32,300 nucleotides of DNA from an uncultured Thermoleophilia bacterium (GCA_938017905.1 CALIKX010000007.1:1-32300), one strand, 5' to 3'; shown: positions 7,698 to 15,501, counted from the stretch's first letter. A program made the numbers and translations. The notes: a model not told the origin generated them from the sequence alone.

Positions 7698-7729
7698 TGA
7701 CCGGCGCGGGCGGAGGGCGCTGTTGGGTC

Positions 7730-7755
7730 AGCGCCCCGAAGGGGTGGAACTCGGA
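7730..7755 (+). repeat. 26-bp direct repeat, copy 2
   Basis: Second copy of the unit at 7643-7668, 87 bp downstream in the same orientation, differing at two positions (GCCCC for ACCCC and ACTCGG for ACCCGG). It ends 5 bp before the stop codon of the converging sirtuin-like gene. Confidence 0.6.
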
Positions 7756-7760
7756 ACGCG

Positions 7761-8519
7761 CTACCCGGCGGGGGCCAGCAGGTCGGCCACGCCGGGGAGC
7801 ACCTCCGGGGCGGGCCGCGGGATGACCAACTTGGCGTAGCGGTCATAGTGCGTCCGGGTGGTGCCGACGATCGCCACCTTCCCCCCGCGCTTAAGGGGCA
7901 CCGACGGCAGCATTGCCATGGGATCGGTGCGCAGCTGCGTATCGAGCACCAGGAACAGGTCGCACCAGGCGGCCATGTCCCACGCCCGGATGAGGGCCTC
8001 CTCCACCAGCGGCTCGCCCCACAGGGTTCCGGTGGGGCGCAACGGGTAGCCGCAGCCCTCGCGCGTGCAGCGCGGCACGCCGTCGTCTGCGGCGTCGATG
8101 AGGCCCTGCACCTCCGACAGCGCGTAGACGTCGTCGCACCGCGCGCACCGGCACGACAGCACGTTCGCGTGGACCTCGATCAGGTCGCCGTCTCCCGCGC
8201 GGGCGTGCAGGTGATCCACCGCCTGGGTGATGATGGCGTGGATCACCCCGGCGCCCTCCAGCCGTGCGAGGGCACGGTGCGCGGGAGTCACCTCGCGCTC
8301 CGATGCCTCGATCGCCCGGGGCAGCCAGTTCTCCCAGAAGCGCGCGGGCTCGGTCAGCAGCACCTCGAGGCTGGCGAACTCTCCCCACGCGCTGCCCGCC
8401 GCGGCGGCCTCGGTGTCCTCGGTGGCTCCCAGGCGCACGCCCGTCATCGCCACGCATCGCTCCGACCCGGCGAGGAGGTCGGCCAGTCGGCGGATGTCCC
8501 CGTCCAGATCGTCGGCCAT
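7761..8519 (-). CDS. Sir2-family-fold protein with degenerate NAD site
   Basis: A 252-residue protein with sirtuin layout: Rossmann start, small zinc domain, Rossmann end. The zinc site is plausible (Cys125-x2-Cys128 and Cys151-x4-Cys156), the putative catalytic His is kept (His117, EVHAN for the usual ELHG), and RPTGTLWGEPL matches RPxVVxFGE. The NAD motifs are nearly all altered. GAGxS reads GVRLG (27-31), TQNxDxLH reads TQAVDHLH (98-105, Asn to Ala), GTSxxVxP reads DTQLRTDP, and the late Asn region reads IVGTTRTHYD. Known deacetylase chemistry needs the GAG loop and that Asn, so normal activity is doubtful. It may bind another nucleotide or be a regulatory relic. It lies 10 bp after the MFS stop and is probably cotranscribed with it; TAGGCT 7 nt before the ATG could also drive it alone. 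Confidence 0.8.
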   Translation of the reverse strand: MADDLDGDIRRLADLLAGSERCVAMTGVRLGATEDTEAAAAGSAWGEFASLEVLLTEPARFWENWLPRAIEASEREVTPAHRALARLEGAGVIHAIITQAVDHLHARAGDGDLIEVHANVLSCRCARCDDVYALSEVQGLIDAADDGVPRCTREGCGYPLRPTGTLWGEPLVEEALIRAWDMAAWCDLFLVLDTQLRTDPMAMLPSVPLKRGGKVAIVGTTRTHYDRYAKLVIPRPAPEVLPGVADLLAPAG

Positions 8520-8526
8520 GCCGCAG

Positions 8527-8532
8527 AGCCTA
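8527..8532 (-). promoter_or_regulatory. Candidate -10 box before the sirtuin-like gene
   Basis: TAGGCT, 7 nt before ATG 8519 on the minus strand. It includes the MFS stop codon TAG, so the match may be coincidental. Confidence 0.25.
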
Positions 8533-9720
8533 CGAGACCGTCGCCGGGGGGCGGGACGTGAGGGCGTCCACCGCGCGGATGCCCACGATGCCCACCCACA
8601 GCGCCGCCGTGGCACTGGTGATGGCCAGCACCAGCAGCGCAGTGGTGAGGCCCACCAGATCGGCAAGGACCCCCACCGCGAGCAGCGGGATGGAGAACCC
8701 GCCCAGGTAGCAGGCCACGTAGTAGGCGGACAGCAGCTTGCCGCGGTGCTCGACGGGGGCGATCTCGGTGGTCAGGTCCACGCCGCCTTTCATCATCAAC
8801 CCGCATGCCGCCCCGGTGATCGCGACGCTCGCGAGCAACAGCGCCTCCGATTCCAGCGGGGCCGCGGCCACCACCCCGAAGAACGAGACGCCGCCCACCG
8901 CGAGACCGATCAGGATGGCGCGGCGCGGGGCCATGTTGGGAACCAGCGCCTGGCTCACCGCGCCGCTCACCAGCACGAGGAAGCCGGACGCCCCCACCAG
9001 CGCGTAGTTGGTCACCCCCAGCACCCGCACCGTGAACACGGGAACCAGCGACAGCGCCACGCCGTCGAACAGGCTCAGGATCATCCCCGACGGCACGAGC
9101 ACCCGCCAGAACACCGAGCGCTCGCGGGGCGGCACCTCCAGTGCAAGCCGGATGGGGCGGCGGTTGCGCTGCAGCACGGTCTCGGGCAGGAACACCACGA
9201 TGGACGCCGCGATGGCCAGCAGCACGAGGTGCGCGGCGAATGGCAGCCGGAGCGGATCGGGCGCGTACTGGATGAGCACCCCGGCGATCCCCGGGCCGAG
9301 GCCCAGGCCGAGGCGCACGGAGATGGTGGCGAGCGCGGATGAGAACCGCCGGCGATCGGGGGGGCTGGCATCCACCAGGAACGCCGTGCACGTCCCGAAG
9401 AACGCTCCCGTGGCGGCCCCCTGCAGGCCACGGGCGATCAACAGCCCCGTCAGTCCGGGCTCGGCGAGGATGATCACCTGGGCGATTGCCAGCGTGGTGA
9501 TGGCGCCGAGCAGCACGGGGCGCCGCCCCACCTGGTCGGAGAACTGGCCCAGGGTGAGCATGGACGGCACCAGCGCCGCCACGTAGCAGAGCAGGAAGAG
9601 CGTGACGACGGTGTCGTTGAAGCCCAGGTCCTGCTGGTAGAGCGGGATGAGGGGAGTGATGAGGCTGGTGCCCATCGCGAAGAAGAGCAGCACCACCCAT
9701 GTGCGCCATACGCGGCCCAT
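8530..9720 (-). CDS. MFS transporter (drug/proton antiporter-like)
   Basis: A 396-residue integral membrane protein with about 12 hydrophobic spans. The MFS motif A is clear in the loop after span 2 (GQFSDQVGRRP, 58-68), and a Pro/Gly-rich span 5 region (GLGLGPGIAGVL) resembles motif C of DHA1-type exporters. Known relatives expel small hydrophobic compounds using proton influx; the substrate cannot be told. It starts 12 nt after the stop of the PrmA-like methyltransferase gene and is followed within 10 nt by the sirtuin-like gene, so the three may form an operon, though no functional link is evident. Confidence 0.9.
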   Translation of the reverse strand: MGRVWRTWVVLLFFAMGTSLITPLIPLYQQDLGFNDTVVTLFLLCYVAALVPSMLTLGQFSDQVGRRPVLLGAITTLAIAQVIILAEPGLTGLLIARGLQGAATGAFFGTCTAFLVDASPPDRRRFSSALATISVRLGLGLGPGIAGVLIQYAPDPLRLPFAAHLVLLAIAASIVVFLPETVLQRNRRPIRLALEVPPRERSVFWRVLVPSGMILSLFDGVALSLVPVFTVRVLGVTNYALVGASGFLVLVSGAVSQALVPNMAPRRAILIGLAVGGVSFFGVVAAAPLESEALLLASVAITGAACGLMMKGGVDLTTEIAPVEHRGKLLSAYYVACYLGGFSIPLLAVGVLADLVGLTTALLVLAITSATAALWVGIVGIRAVDALTSRPPATVS

Positions 9721-9732
9721 GACCCGGGAAAC

Positions 9733-10515
9733 CTAAGCCGTCACCAGCACGGCCGCCTGCCACCGGCCCATGCCCTCGCGGCGCACCTCGCGCAGCCCAC
9801 GCTGCAACCACGCCGCGGTCACCTCATCCATCGCGTCCGGCTGCAGGCCGGATAGCAGGAGGGCGGTGGGCACCGGGTCACCGGCCACCCCCAGCAGGTC
9901 GAGTTGGGCGGGCAGTGGCGCATTGGCCATCACCACCCGGCCGTCGATGGCCCCCGCTGTCAGCGCCCCGAGGGCGCCGCGCCGCACCGTCACACCGGCG
10001 TCCAGGCCACTGGCCCACGCCGACTCACGCGCCTGCGCCACCGCGCGCGGGTCCAGGTCCACGGCCACCACCGCGCCCCGACCCAGCCGCGCCCACGCCA
10101 GGGCCAGGGTGCCGCTGCCGCACCCGGCATCCAGCGCATGGCCGTCGGGCAGGGCCGGCAGGAGGTCCAGGCACATCCCGGTGGTCGGGTGCTCGGCCAG
10201 GCCGAACCCCTCCCCCGCCACCAGCACGATCTCGGGCAGGCCGGCCGGGGCGGGGGCGTGCCCCGGCGACCGCCGGTACACGCCACCACCCACTGCGGCC
10301 GGGAACGGCAGGGGTGGTGAGGGCCCCGGCTCCGGCTGCCATGGCAGATCGAGCGCCGAGAGGCGTGCCGCCTGCTCACCCTGATCGCGCCCGCCGGCGA
10401 ATGGAGCCAGCACCAGGCCGTCCGGTATCCAGGCGATCGGCTCAAGGCCCGCGAGCACGGGGAAGGCCGCCGCGATGTCCCCGGCATCACCCCGCACCGC
10501 GATGCGCGACGGCAC
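9733..10515 (-). CDS. PrmA-like class I SAM-dependent methyltransferase
   Basis: About 260 residues. The segment GFGLAEHPTTGMCLDLL (103-119) corresponds to the FGTGxHxTTxLCLxxL motif of ribosomal protein L11 methyltransferase. It is followed by the SAM-binding DAGCGSGTLALAWARLG (129-145) and the acidic strand end AVDLDPRAV (151-159). The usual NPP/NIL substrate motif reads MANAPLPAQ, so the substrate could differ from L11. In-frame GTG starts exist at 10557, 10536 and 10515. I chose 10515 because it avoids overlap with the divergent gene starting at 10538, but no ribosome-binding sequence decides it. Family call firm, exact target uncertain. Confidence 0.82.
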   Translation of the reverse strand: MPSRIAVRGDAGDIAAAFPVLAGLEPIAWIPDGLVLAPFAGGRDQGEQAARLSALDLPWQPEPGPSPPLPFPAAVGGGVYRRSPGHAPAPAGLPEIVLVAGEGFGLAEHPTTGMCLDLLPALPDGHALDAGCGSGTLALAWARLGRGAVVAVDLDPRAVAQARESAWASGLDAGVTVRRGALGALTAGAIDGRVVMANAPLPAQLDLLGVAGDPVPTALLLSGLQPDAMDEVTAAWLQRGLREVRREGMGRWQAAVLVTA

Positions 10516-10523
10516 CCCGCTCG

Positions 10524-10529
10524 TAGACT
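10524..10529 (+). promoter_or_regulatory. Candidate -10 box, leaderless start at 10538
   Basis: TAGACT ends 8 nt before GTG 10538. With no ribosome-binding sequence in between, transcription starting at the GTG would give a leaderless message. It lies in the narrow gap between two divergent genes. Confidence 0.45.
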
Positions 10530-10537
10530 CACCCACC

Positions 10538-11863
10538 GTGACCGCCGGCTCCAGCACCCAGATGATCGACGTGGCCCGCTACGCCGTGCAGGAGATCGGG
10601 CGCCTCGACCTGGAGGCCCGCCTCGACCTGATCACCGCCGGGGCGCGGGCGATCGCCTCCGAGGCACAGGCCATCGAGGACGCGGCCGTGGTCGGGGCGG
10701 GACAGGCGCGCAAGTTCGCGCGCCGCGAGATCGGCAGCGCCCTCGATCTGCTGGATGCACTTCCCGCGCTGGCCGAGGCCATCCGCCCGGTGGACGTGCC
10801 GGCGCGGTCGGGTCACACGCGGCTGGAGTTCGCCCCCTACGGCGTGGTCTTCGGTTGGCACTCCGCGAACTCGCCGGTGTGGGTGCCCACGCTGGTGGCG
10901 GCCTCGGCCTTCGCGGGCGGCAACGCCGTGCTGGCCCGCCCATCGCGTCGGGCGGGCACCGCAACGGCCCGCGTGCTCGAGGCACTCACCTACCGGTGGC
11001 CGCTGGGCGCCGTGCAGGTTGTGGACGACCCCCCCGAGCAGGCCGAGGCCCTCATGACGGCCCCGGGGATCGGCGCCGTGGTGGCGCATGCCTCCACGGC
11101 CACGTGCCGACGCCACATGGCCCGGCTGGCGGCGGCATACGCCGACGGCGCGACCATGCGCCCGTACATCCCGGAGGCCTCCGGCAACGACGCGCTGGTG
11201 GTGCTGGACGGCGCCGACATGGATCGCGCCGCCGAGGCCGCGGCGCTGGGTGGTTTCGCGAACGCAGGCCAGCTGTGCATGGCGGCCAAGCGGATCGTGG
11301 TGGAGCGCGCCGCGCGCGACGAGTTCGTCCCACGCCTGATCGACGCCGTCGAGGCCCTCGTGACCGGTCCGGCGGATGATGAGCGCACCGACGTGGCCCC
11401 GATCGCCGCGGGCGCCCGCGCGCGCGCGGTGGCCGACCTCGAGGAGGCCATCGCAGCGGGAGGCCGCGTGCTCACCGGTGGCACGGACGGGTTGGCGCCC
11501 GGCGGCGCACCATCCCCGACCGTGGTGCTGCTGCCCGGCTCCGCCCTGCACGTGCAGCTGTGGCGGGATGAGTCGTTCGCCCCGCTGCGCGGGCTGGCCA
11601 TCGCCGACGACGCCCGGCACGCGGTGGCGCTCGCGAATGACTCGCCCTACGGACTGGGCGCCGCGGTATTCGGCCCGCACGAGCGGGCCATGACGGTGGC
11701 CGCCGCGCTCAAGGGGGCACGCATCACGGTGAACGAGGGGCCGCTGTACCAGGACCCGCACCTGGTGGTGGGCGGGGTGGGCGACTCGGGGCTCGCCGGC
11801 GCGCGCCCCAAGGTGGAGCAACTGGTCTACGCGCGCCGCGTGCACGTGGCCGCGGGCGGCTGA
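10538..11863 (+). CDS. Aldehyde dehydrogenase family protein, divergent active site
   Basis: About 441 residues, shorter than the usual 460-500 because the N-terminus is reduced. The GTG at 10538 is chosen because of the -10 box TAGACT just upstream; an ATG at 10562 is the alternative. The catalytic Cys247 is in GQLCMAAKRI and the general-base Glu213 in PEASGND, replacing the usual ELGGK. The oxyanion motif PWNFP is replaced by GWHSANSPVW (106-115), so the conserved Asn is displaced or lost. ALDHs oxidise aldehydes to acids with NAD(P)+. This one could be a semialdehyde dehydrogenase with altered specificity. It faces a second, canonical ALDH gene tail to tail, 4 nt apart. Confidence 0.85.
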   Translation: MTAGSSTQMIDVARYAVQEIGRLDLEARLDLITAGARAIASEAQAIEDAAVVGAGQARKFARREIGSALDLLDALPALAEAIRPVDVPARSGHTRLEFAPYGVVFGWHSANSPVWVPTLVAASAFAGGNAVLARPSRRAGTATARVLEALTYRWPLGAVQVVDDPPEQAEALMTAPGIGAVVAHASTATCRRHMARLAAAYADGATMRPYIPEASGNDALVVLDGADMDRAAEAAALGGFANAGQLCMAAKRIVVERAARDEFVPRLIDAVEALVTGPADDERTDVAPIAAGARARAVADLEEAIAAGGRVLTGGTDGLAPGGAPSPTVVLLPGSALHVQLWRDESFAPLRGLAIADDARHAVALANDSPYGLGAAVFGPHERAMTVAAALKGARITVNEGPLYQDPHLVVGGVGDSGLAGARPKVEQLVYARRVHVAAGG

Positions 11864-11867
11864 GACG

Positions 11868-13256
11868 CTATGCCAGCACCCGCAGGTGCTGCCACCGGAT
11901 GAAGGCCTCCAGTCCGGGGTGCCCGAGTTCGGCACCGATCCCCGAGCCCTTCCAGCCGCCGTACGGCGCGTAGGGCACCACCACGCGCCAGCCGTTCACG
12001 ACGACGGTGCCGCACTCGATCCGCGCTGCCACCTCGAGGGTGCGGCGCGACTCGCCTCCGCAGAGGTACGACACCAACCCGTAGTCGGGCCGGTTGGCCT
12101 CGGTAATGGCCTCCTCGACGTCGTCGTAGGGCATCACGGCGACCACCGGCGTGAAGGGCTCCTCGTCCACCAGCAGCACGCCCGGGCCGGCGCCCGTCAC
12201 GAGCGCAGGCTCCACGTAGTTGCCGTCGAGCAGCGCGCCACCCTCGACGGTCGCGCCCTTGCCCCGGGCGTCATCCATGAGCATGGCGTGGCGCGCGCGT
12301 CCGCGATCGGTGGCCATCGGGCCGAGCTGCAATGCGGCGATGCCGGGGCGCAGGCGATCCAGCAGGTCCTGCTCCATGTGCCGCGGCACCAGGATGCGAT
12401 TGACCGAGTAACAGGCCTGTCCGCAGTTGGCGAAGCCCTGCACCAGGGCGACTTCGGCCGCCACGTCCAGGTCGGCGTCGTCGAGCACCGCCAGCGCGCC
12501 GTGCCCGCCGAGCTCCAGCGACAGGGCCTTCAGGCGCGGGGACGCCCACGCGGCGATCTGCTCGGCCACGCGGCGCGATCCGGTGAACGCCACCTTGTCC
12601 ACCCCCGGGTGCGTGCAGAGCGCCTCGCCGATCACCGGCCCGTCGCCCGTGATGCACGACACCACGCCGTCGGGCAGGCCCGCCTCGGTCGCCAGGTCAC
12701 ACAGCCGGCGCGCGGCGAGGGGCGCCTCCTCGGCCGGCTTCACGATCATGCAGCACCCGGCGGCCAGGGCCGGACCGAGCTTCCACAGCACCAGCGCCAC
12801 CGGGAAGTTCCATGGGGTGATGGCCGCCACCACGCCGATCGGCGCGGGCCGGACGATCGAGCCGGTCGAGAGGGTCGGGCCCGGCAACTGCATGTTCCAG
12901 AGGCGCTCGGCCTCCCCGGCGAAGTGGTGCATCACCTCGCAGGCGCGGGCCACCTCGGCCTGCGCCTCGCCGAGGGGCTTGCCCTCCTCGCGGTGGATCG
13001 TCTCGGCCAACTCGGGCTGGTGCTCATCCAGCGCCGCGGCGTAGCGCCGGATGGCCTCGGCACGCCCCAGCGGTCCGAGCGCCTCCCAGCCGGGCAGGGC
13101 GGCGCGGGCGCGTGCAACCGCGGCATCGACGTCCTGCGGCCGGCCGGATGCGACCTCGGCGATCACCTCGCCCGTCGCCCGGTCGTCCACGGCGATCCAG
13201 TCGGGGGTCTCGACGCGCGAATCGCCGATGACAAGCGAATACCGGGGAGCGCTCAT
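11868..13256 (-). CDS. Aldehyde dehydrogenase (canonical active site)
   Basis: A 462-residue NAD(P)-dependent aldehyde dehydrogenase of normal length. All hallmark residues are present: TPWNFP with Asn150, cofactor Lys173 in KPAEEAP, FTGSRRV (224-230), LELGGHG with Glu248, and GQACYSVNRI with Cys282. The pattern resembles succinate-semialdehyde or broad-range aldehyde dehydrogenases, but the substrate cannot be fixed. ATG 13256 is chosen because TAGGGT lies 7 nt upstream and no ribosome-binding sequence is present, which suggests a leaderless start; reading further upstream has no support. It ends tail to tail with the divergent ALDH homologue. Confidence 0.92.
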   Translation of the reverse strand: MSAPRYSLVIGDSRVETPDWIAVDDRATGEVIAEVASGRPQDVDAAVARARAALPGWEALGPLGRAEAIRRYAAALDEHQPELAETIHREEGKPLGEAQAEVARACEVMHHFAGEAERLWNMQLPGPTLSTGSIVRPAPIGVVAAITPWNFPVALVLWKLGPALAAGCCMIVKPAEEAPLAARRLCDLATEAGLPDGVVSCITGDGPVIGEALCTHPGVDKVAFTGSRRVAEQIAAWASPRLKALSLELGGHGALAVLDDADLDVAAEVALVQGFANCGQACYSVNRILVPRHMEQDLLDRLRPGIAALQLGPMATDRGRARHAMLMDDARGKGATVEGGALLDGNYVEPALVTGAGPGVLLVDEEPFTPVVAVMPYDDVEEAITEANRPDYGLVSYLCGGESRRTLEVAARIECGTVVVNGWRVVVPYAPYGGWKGSGIGAELGHPGLEAFIRWQHLRVLA

Positions 13257-13263
13257 GGCGCGC

Positions 13264-13269
13264 ACCCTA
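13264..13269 (-). promoter_or_regulatory. Candidate -10 box of the canonical ALDH gene
   Basis: TAGGGT on the minus strand, 7 nt before ATG 13256. No clear -35. Confidence 0.4.
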
Positions 13270-13306
13270 CCCCGGCGGTGCCCGGCGCGTCGGCGCCGGA
13301 AGGCCC

Positions 13307-13714
13307 TCAGGCGGTGTCGGGCACGCGCACCACATGGCGCACGCGCCAGGCCGGCTGGTAGCCGGGCACGTCCTGGATATCGGCGTGCGACAGGCGGCGC
13401 GCGTCCTGGGCATCGGCCGCCCACACCTCGAGCTCGTGCACGTCGCGGCGCTCGAAGAAGTCGTCCACGGCCTCCCACACCGCGTACACCACACGGTACC
13501 GGTGGGTTCCCGGGGCGCTCGGGGTGAGCGGCTTCAGCACGCCGAGCGACCACTTGTCCTCGCCCGACTGGCGCTCCTCCAGGTGCCTGCGCGCGGCCTT
13601 GCGCGCGCATGCCAGATCCGGCGCCTCAAAGACGACGCGGCCCGCCACGCGCGGGCGGCGCGCCCCGGGCGGGCGGCGAAGCAGGGTGATCTCCCAGGAG
13701 GGGGCGGTACCCAT
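13307..13714 (-). CDS. Hypothetical protein, 135 aa
   Basis: A basic protein I do not recognise. It opens MGTAPSWEITLLRRPP and has an ACARKAARRHLEER helix, a beta-rich centre (HRYRVVYAVWEAVDDFFERRDVHELEVWAADAQ) and a Trp/Arg-rich end. No signal peptide or cysteine motif is seen. The middle looks like a small alpha/beta fold in which two similar 'value + index' halves might repeat (RVVFEAPDLACARKAARR and ELEVWAADAQDARRLS). The start has TATGTT 9 nt upstream and no ribosome-binding sequence. It is divergent from the TsaC/Sua5 gene with a 130-bp gap. Confidence 0.6.
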   Translation of the reverse strand: MGTAPSWEITLLRRPPGARRPRVAGRVVFEAPDLACARKAARRHLEERQSGEDKWSLGVLKPLTPSAPGTHRYRVVYAVWEAVDDFFERRDVHELEVWAADAQDARRLSHADIQDVPGYQPAWRVRHVVRVPDTA

Positions 13715-13811
13715 GGCCGCGGAAACATACCCCTGCGGGGCGTGCTGCGCCACGGCAACGCACACACCTGCAATAGCAGCCGGGCACGGGCGGGGGCGAC
13801 GAGGCGGCGGA

Positions 13812-13817
13812 TAGGGT
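13812..13817 (+). promoter_or_regulatory. Candidate -10 box of the sua5/tsaC gene
   Basis: TAGGGT followed by 7 nt and GTG 13825. Transcription starting near 13825 would give a 20-nt leader before ATG 13845, with GAGGA at 13831-13835 as ribosome-binding sequence. A 7-codon frame from that GTG ends in a TGA overlapping the ATG. Confidence 0.45.
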
Positions 13818-13844
13818 CGCGGCCGTGCCCGAGGACCGCACCCG

Positions 13845-14828
13845 ATGACCGCGCACCGCGCCCCCCGCACGCCGGACACGGATGCCCTCGGCGCCGCCGC
13901 ATCTGCGCTTCACGACGGGGATCTGGTGGGCTTCCCCACCGAGACCGTCTACGGCCTGGGCGCCGATGCGCGCGACCCCGCGGCCGTCGCCCGCGTGTTC
14001 GCGGCAAAGGGCCGGCCCAGCGACCACCCGCTGATCTGCCATGTGGCATCGGCCGACGATGCGCGCGCCCTGGTCGCCACGATGGGCCCGGCAGCCCAGG
14101 CCCTGGCCACGGCGTTCTGGCCGGGCCCCCTCACGCTGGTGATGGCGCGCTCGGCCGCCGTGCCCGATGCCGTCACGGGCGGGCGCGACACGGTGGCGGT
14201 GCGCGTCCCCGCGCACCCCGTGGCGCTGGCCCTGCTCCGCGCATTCGGTGGCCCCATCGCCGCGCCATCGGCCAACCGCTTCGGCAGGCCCTCGCCCACA
14301 TGCGCCGATGACGTGGTGGACGAACTGGGCGACGCCGTGGCCATGGTGCTCGACGGCGGCCCCTGCGACATCGGCATCGAGTCCACCGTGGTGGACATGA
14401 CCACCGACCCACCGCAGGTGCTGCGCCCCGGGCGCATCTCCGCGTCCCAGTTGTCGCAGGTGATCGGTGCTCCCGTCAGCGCCGAGGCATCGGGCCCGGC
14501 CCGCGCGCCCGGCATGCTCGAATCGCACTACGCACCCGGAGCACACGTCCGGGTGGTGGATGCGCCTCACGCCGCACAGGTCGCCACGGAGCTCGCCGGG
14601 GATGGACCGGTGGCGATCATGGCGCCCGACGAGGTGCCCGGCCTCCCCGCGGATGCACTGGTGCTCGGCCCCATGGGCGCCGCCGACGACTACGCCGCCC
14701 GCCTCTACGCGGCCTTCCGCCGCGCCGATGCCCACGCGGCGCGGTGGATCGTTGCCGTGCCGCCGCCCGCCGAGGGCATCGGCGTCGCGGTGCGCGACCG
14801 CCTGGCCCGGGCGTCCGCCGGGCGCTGA
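13845..14828 (+). CDS. tsaC: L-threonylcarbamoyladenylate synthase (Sua5/YwlC type)
   Basis: A 327-residue cytosolic enzyme that makes threonylcarbamoyl-AMP from threonine, bicarbonate and ATP, the first step of the t6A37 modification of tRNAs reading ANN codons. The YrdC domain fills roughly residues 10-200, with FPTETVYGLG (30-39), KGRPSDHPL (55-63), FWPGPLTLV (91-99) and PSANRFGRPSPT (141-152). A C-terminal Sua5 domain (about 210-327) joined by the linker ARAPGMLESHYAPGA makes this the long Sua5/TsaC2 form. The ATG is preceded by GAGGA, 9 nt away, and overlaps the stop of a 7-codon frame. The exported peroxidase-like gene follows 44 nt later. Confidence 0.93.
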   Translation: MTAHRAPRTPDTDALGAAASALHDGDLVGFPTETVYGLGADARDPAAVARVFAAKGRPSDHPLICHVASADDARALVATMGPAAQALATAFWPGPLTLVMARSAAVPDAVTGGRDTVAVRVPAHPVALALLRAFGGPIAAPSANRFGRPSPTCADDVVDELGDAVAMVLDGGPCDIGIESTVVDMTTDPPQVLRPGRISASQLSQVIGAPVSAEASGPARAPGMLESHYAPGAHVRVVDAPHAAQVATELAGDGPVAIMAPDEVPGLPADALVLGPMGAADDYAARLYAAFRRADAHAARWIVAVPPPAEGIGVAVRDRLARASAGR

Positions 14829-14860
14829 CCGTTCCCACCCACGCCATGCCGGGACGGGCA

Positions 14861-14866
14861 TACCAT
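14861..14866 (+). promoter_or_regulatory. Candidate -10 box of the exported peroxidase-like gene
   Basis: TACCAT ends 6 nt before ATG 14873, giving a leaderless configuration. No clear -35 is present. Confidence 0.4.
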
Positions 14867-14872
14867 GGGGAT

Positions 14873-15451
14873 ATGCTCATCCGGGCAGCAGCCGTTGTGC
14901 TCATCGCCGCCTTCGCACCCGCCGTCGCGAACGCCGCTGCACCCGTGGTGCCCGCCTCCGAGCGCGGCCGCCCCGTGCTGTCGGGGACCTACATGACGCT
15001 GAACGGCAAGAAGATCGACCTGCGGCGCTTCCGCGGACGCGTGGTGATGGTCGTGAACACCGCGAGCCACTGCGGGTACACCGACCAGTACGAGCCGCTC
15101 GAGGCCATGTGGCGCGCCAACCGCCGCAAGGGCCTTTCCGTGGTGGGCGTCCCCTCGCGCGACTTCCAGCAGGAACTGCGTACCAATCGCCAGGTCGCGC
15201 GCTTCTGCAAGCGGAACTTCGGCGTGTCGTTCCCCATGCTCCGCATCTCCCGCGTTACCGGGCCCCGTGCCATCCGCCTCTTCCGCGGCCTCGCCCGCCC
15301 CTCCTGGAGCCGTCCACCCCAGTGGAACTTCGCCAAGTACCTGATCGACTCACGCGGCCGACCCGCCATGTACTTCCCGTCGTCTGAGGAGCCTGACTCG
15401 CCGGCGGTCCGCAGTGCCATCCGGGCCCTGCTCGCCGAGCGCCGCACCTGA
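14873..15451 (+). CDS. Exported glutathione peroxidase-like thiol peroxidase
   Basis: A 192-residue protein. Residues 1-22 form a Sec signal peptide (basic start, LIRAAAVVLIAAF core, ending AVANA|A), so it acts outside the membrane. The rest is the thioredoxin-fold glutathione peroxidase family: VNTASHCGYTDQYEPL (61-76) with the peroxidatic Cys67, a Cys-containing second helix (RFCKRNFGVSFPM) and PQWNFAKYLID with the conserved Trp-Asn. The usual FPCNQF motif, which carries the catalytic Gln, reads VPSRDF, so the tetrad is incomplete. Bacterial homologues usually use thioredoxin rather than glutathione. The start at 14873 is set by the -10 box spacing. Converges with gmk across a 268-bp gap. 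Confidence 0.85.
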   Translation: MLIRAAAVVLIAAFAPAVANAAAPVVPASERGRPVLSGTYMTLNGKKIDLRRFRGRVVMVVNTASHCGYTDQYEPLEAMWRANRRKGLSVVGVPSRDFQQELRTNRQVARFCKRNFGVSFPMLRISRVTGPRAIRLFRGLARPSWSRPPQWNFAKYLIDSRGRPAMYFPSSEEPDSPAVRSAIRALLAERRT

Positions 15452-15501
15452 CCCCGACTGACGTCGATGGGTGCTCCCGGGACGGCAGGGGTCGGGTGTT
15501 G

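Noticed and set aside
13825-13827. GTG 13825 as the start of tsaC
   Set aside because: Its frame ends after seven codons at TGA 13846-13848, so it cannot start TsaC; kept only as a possible uORF.
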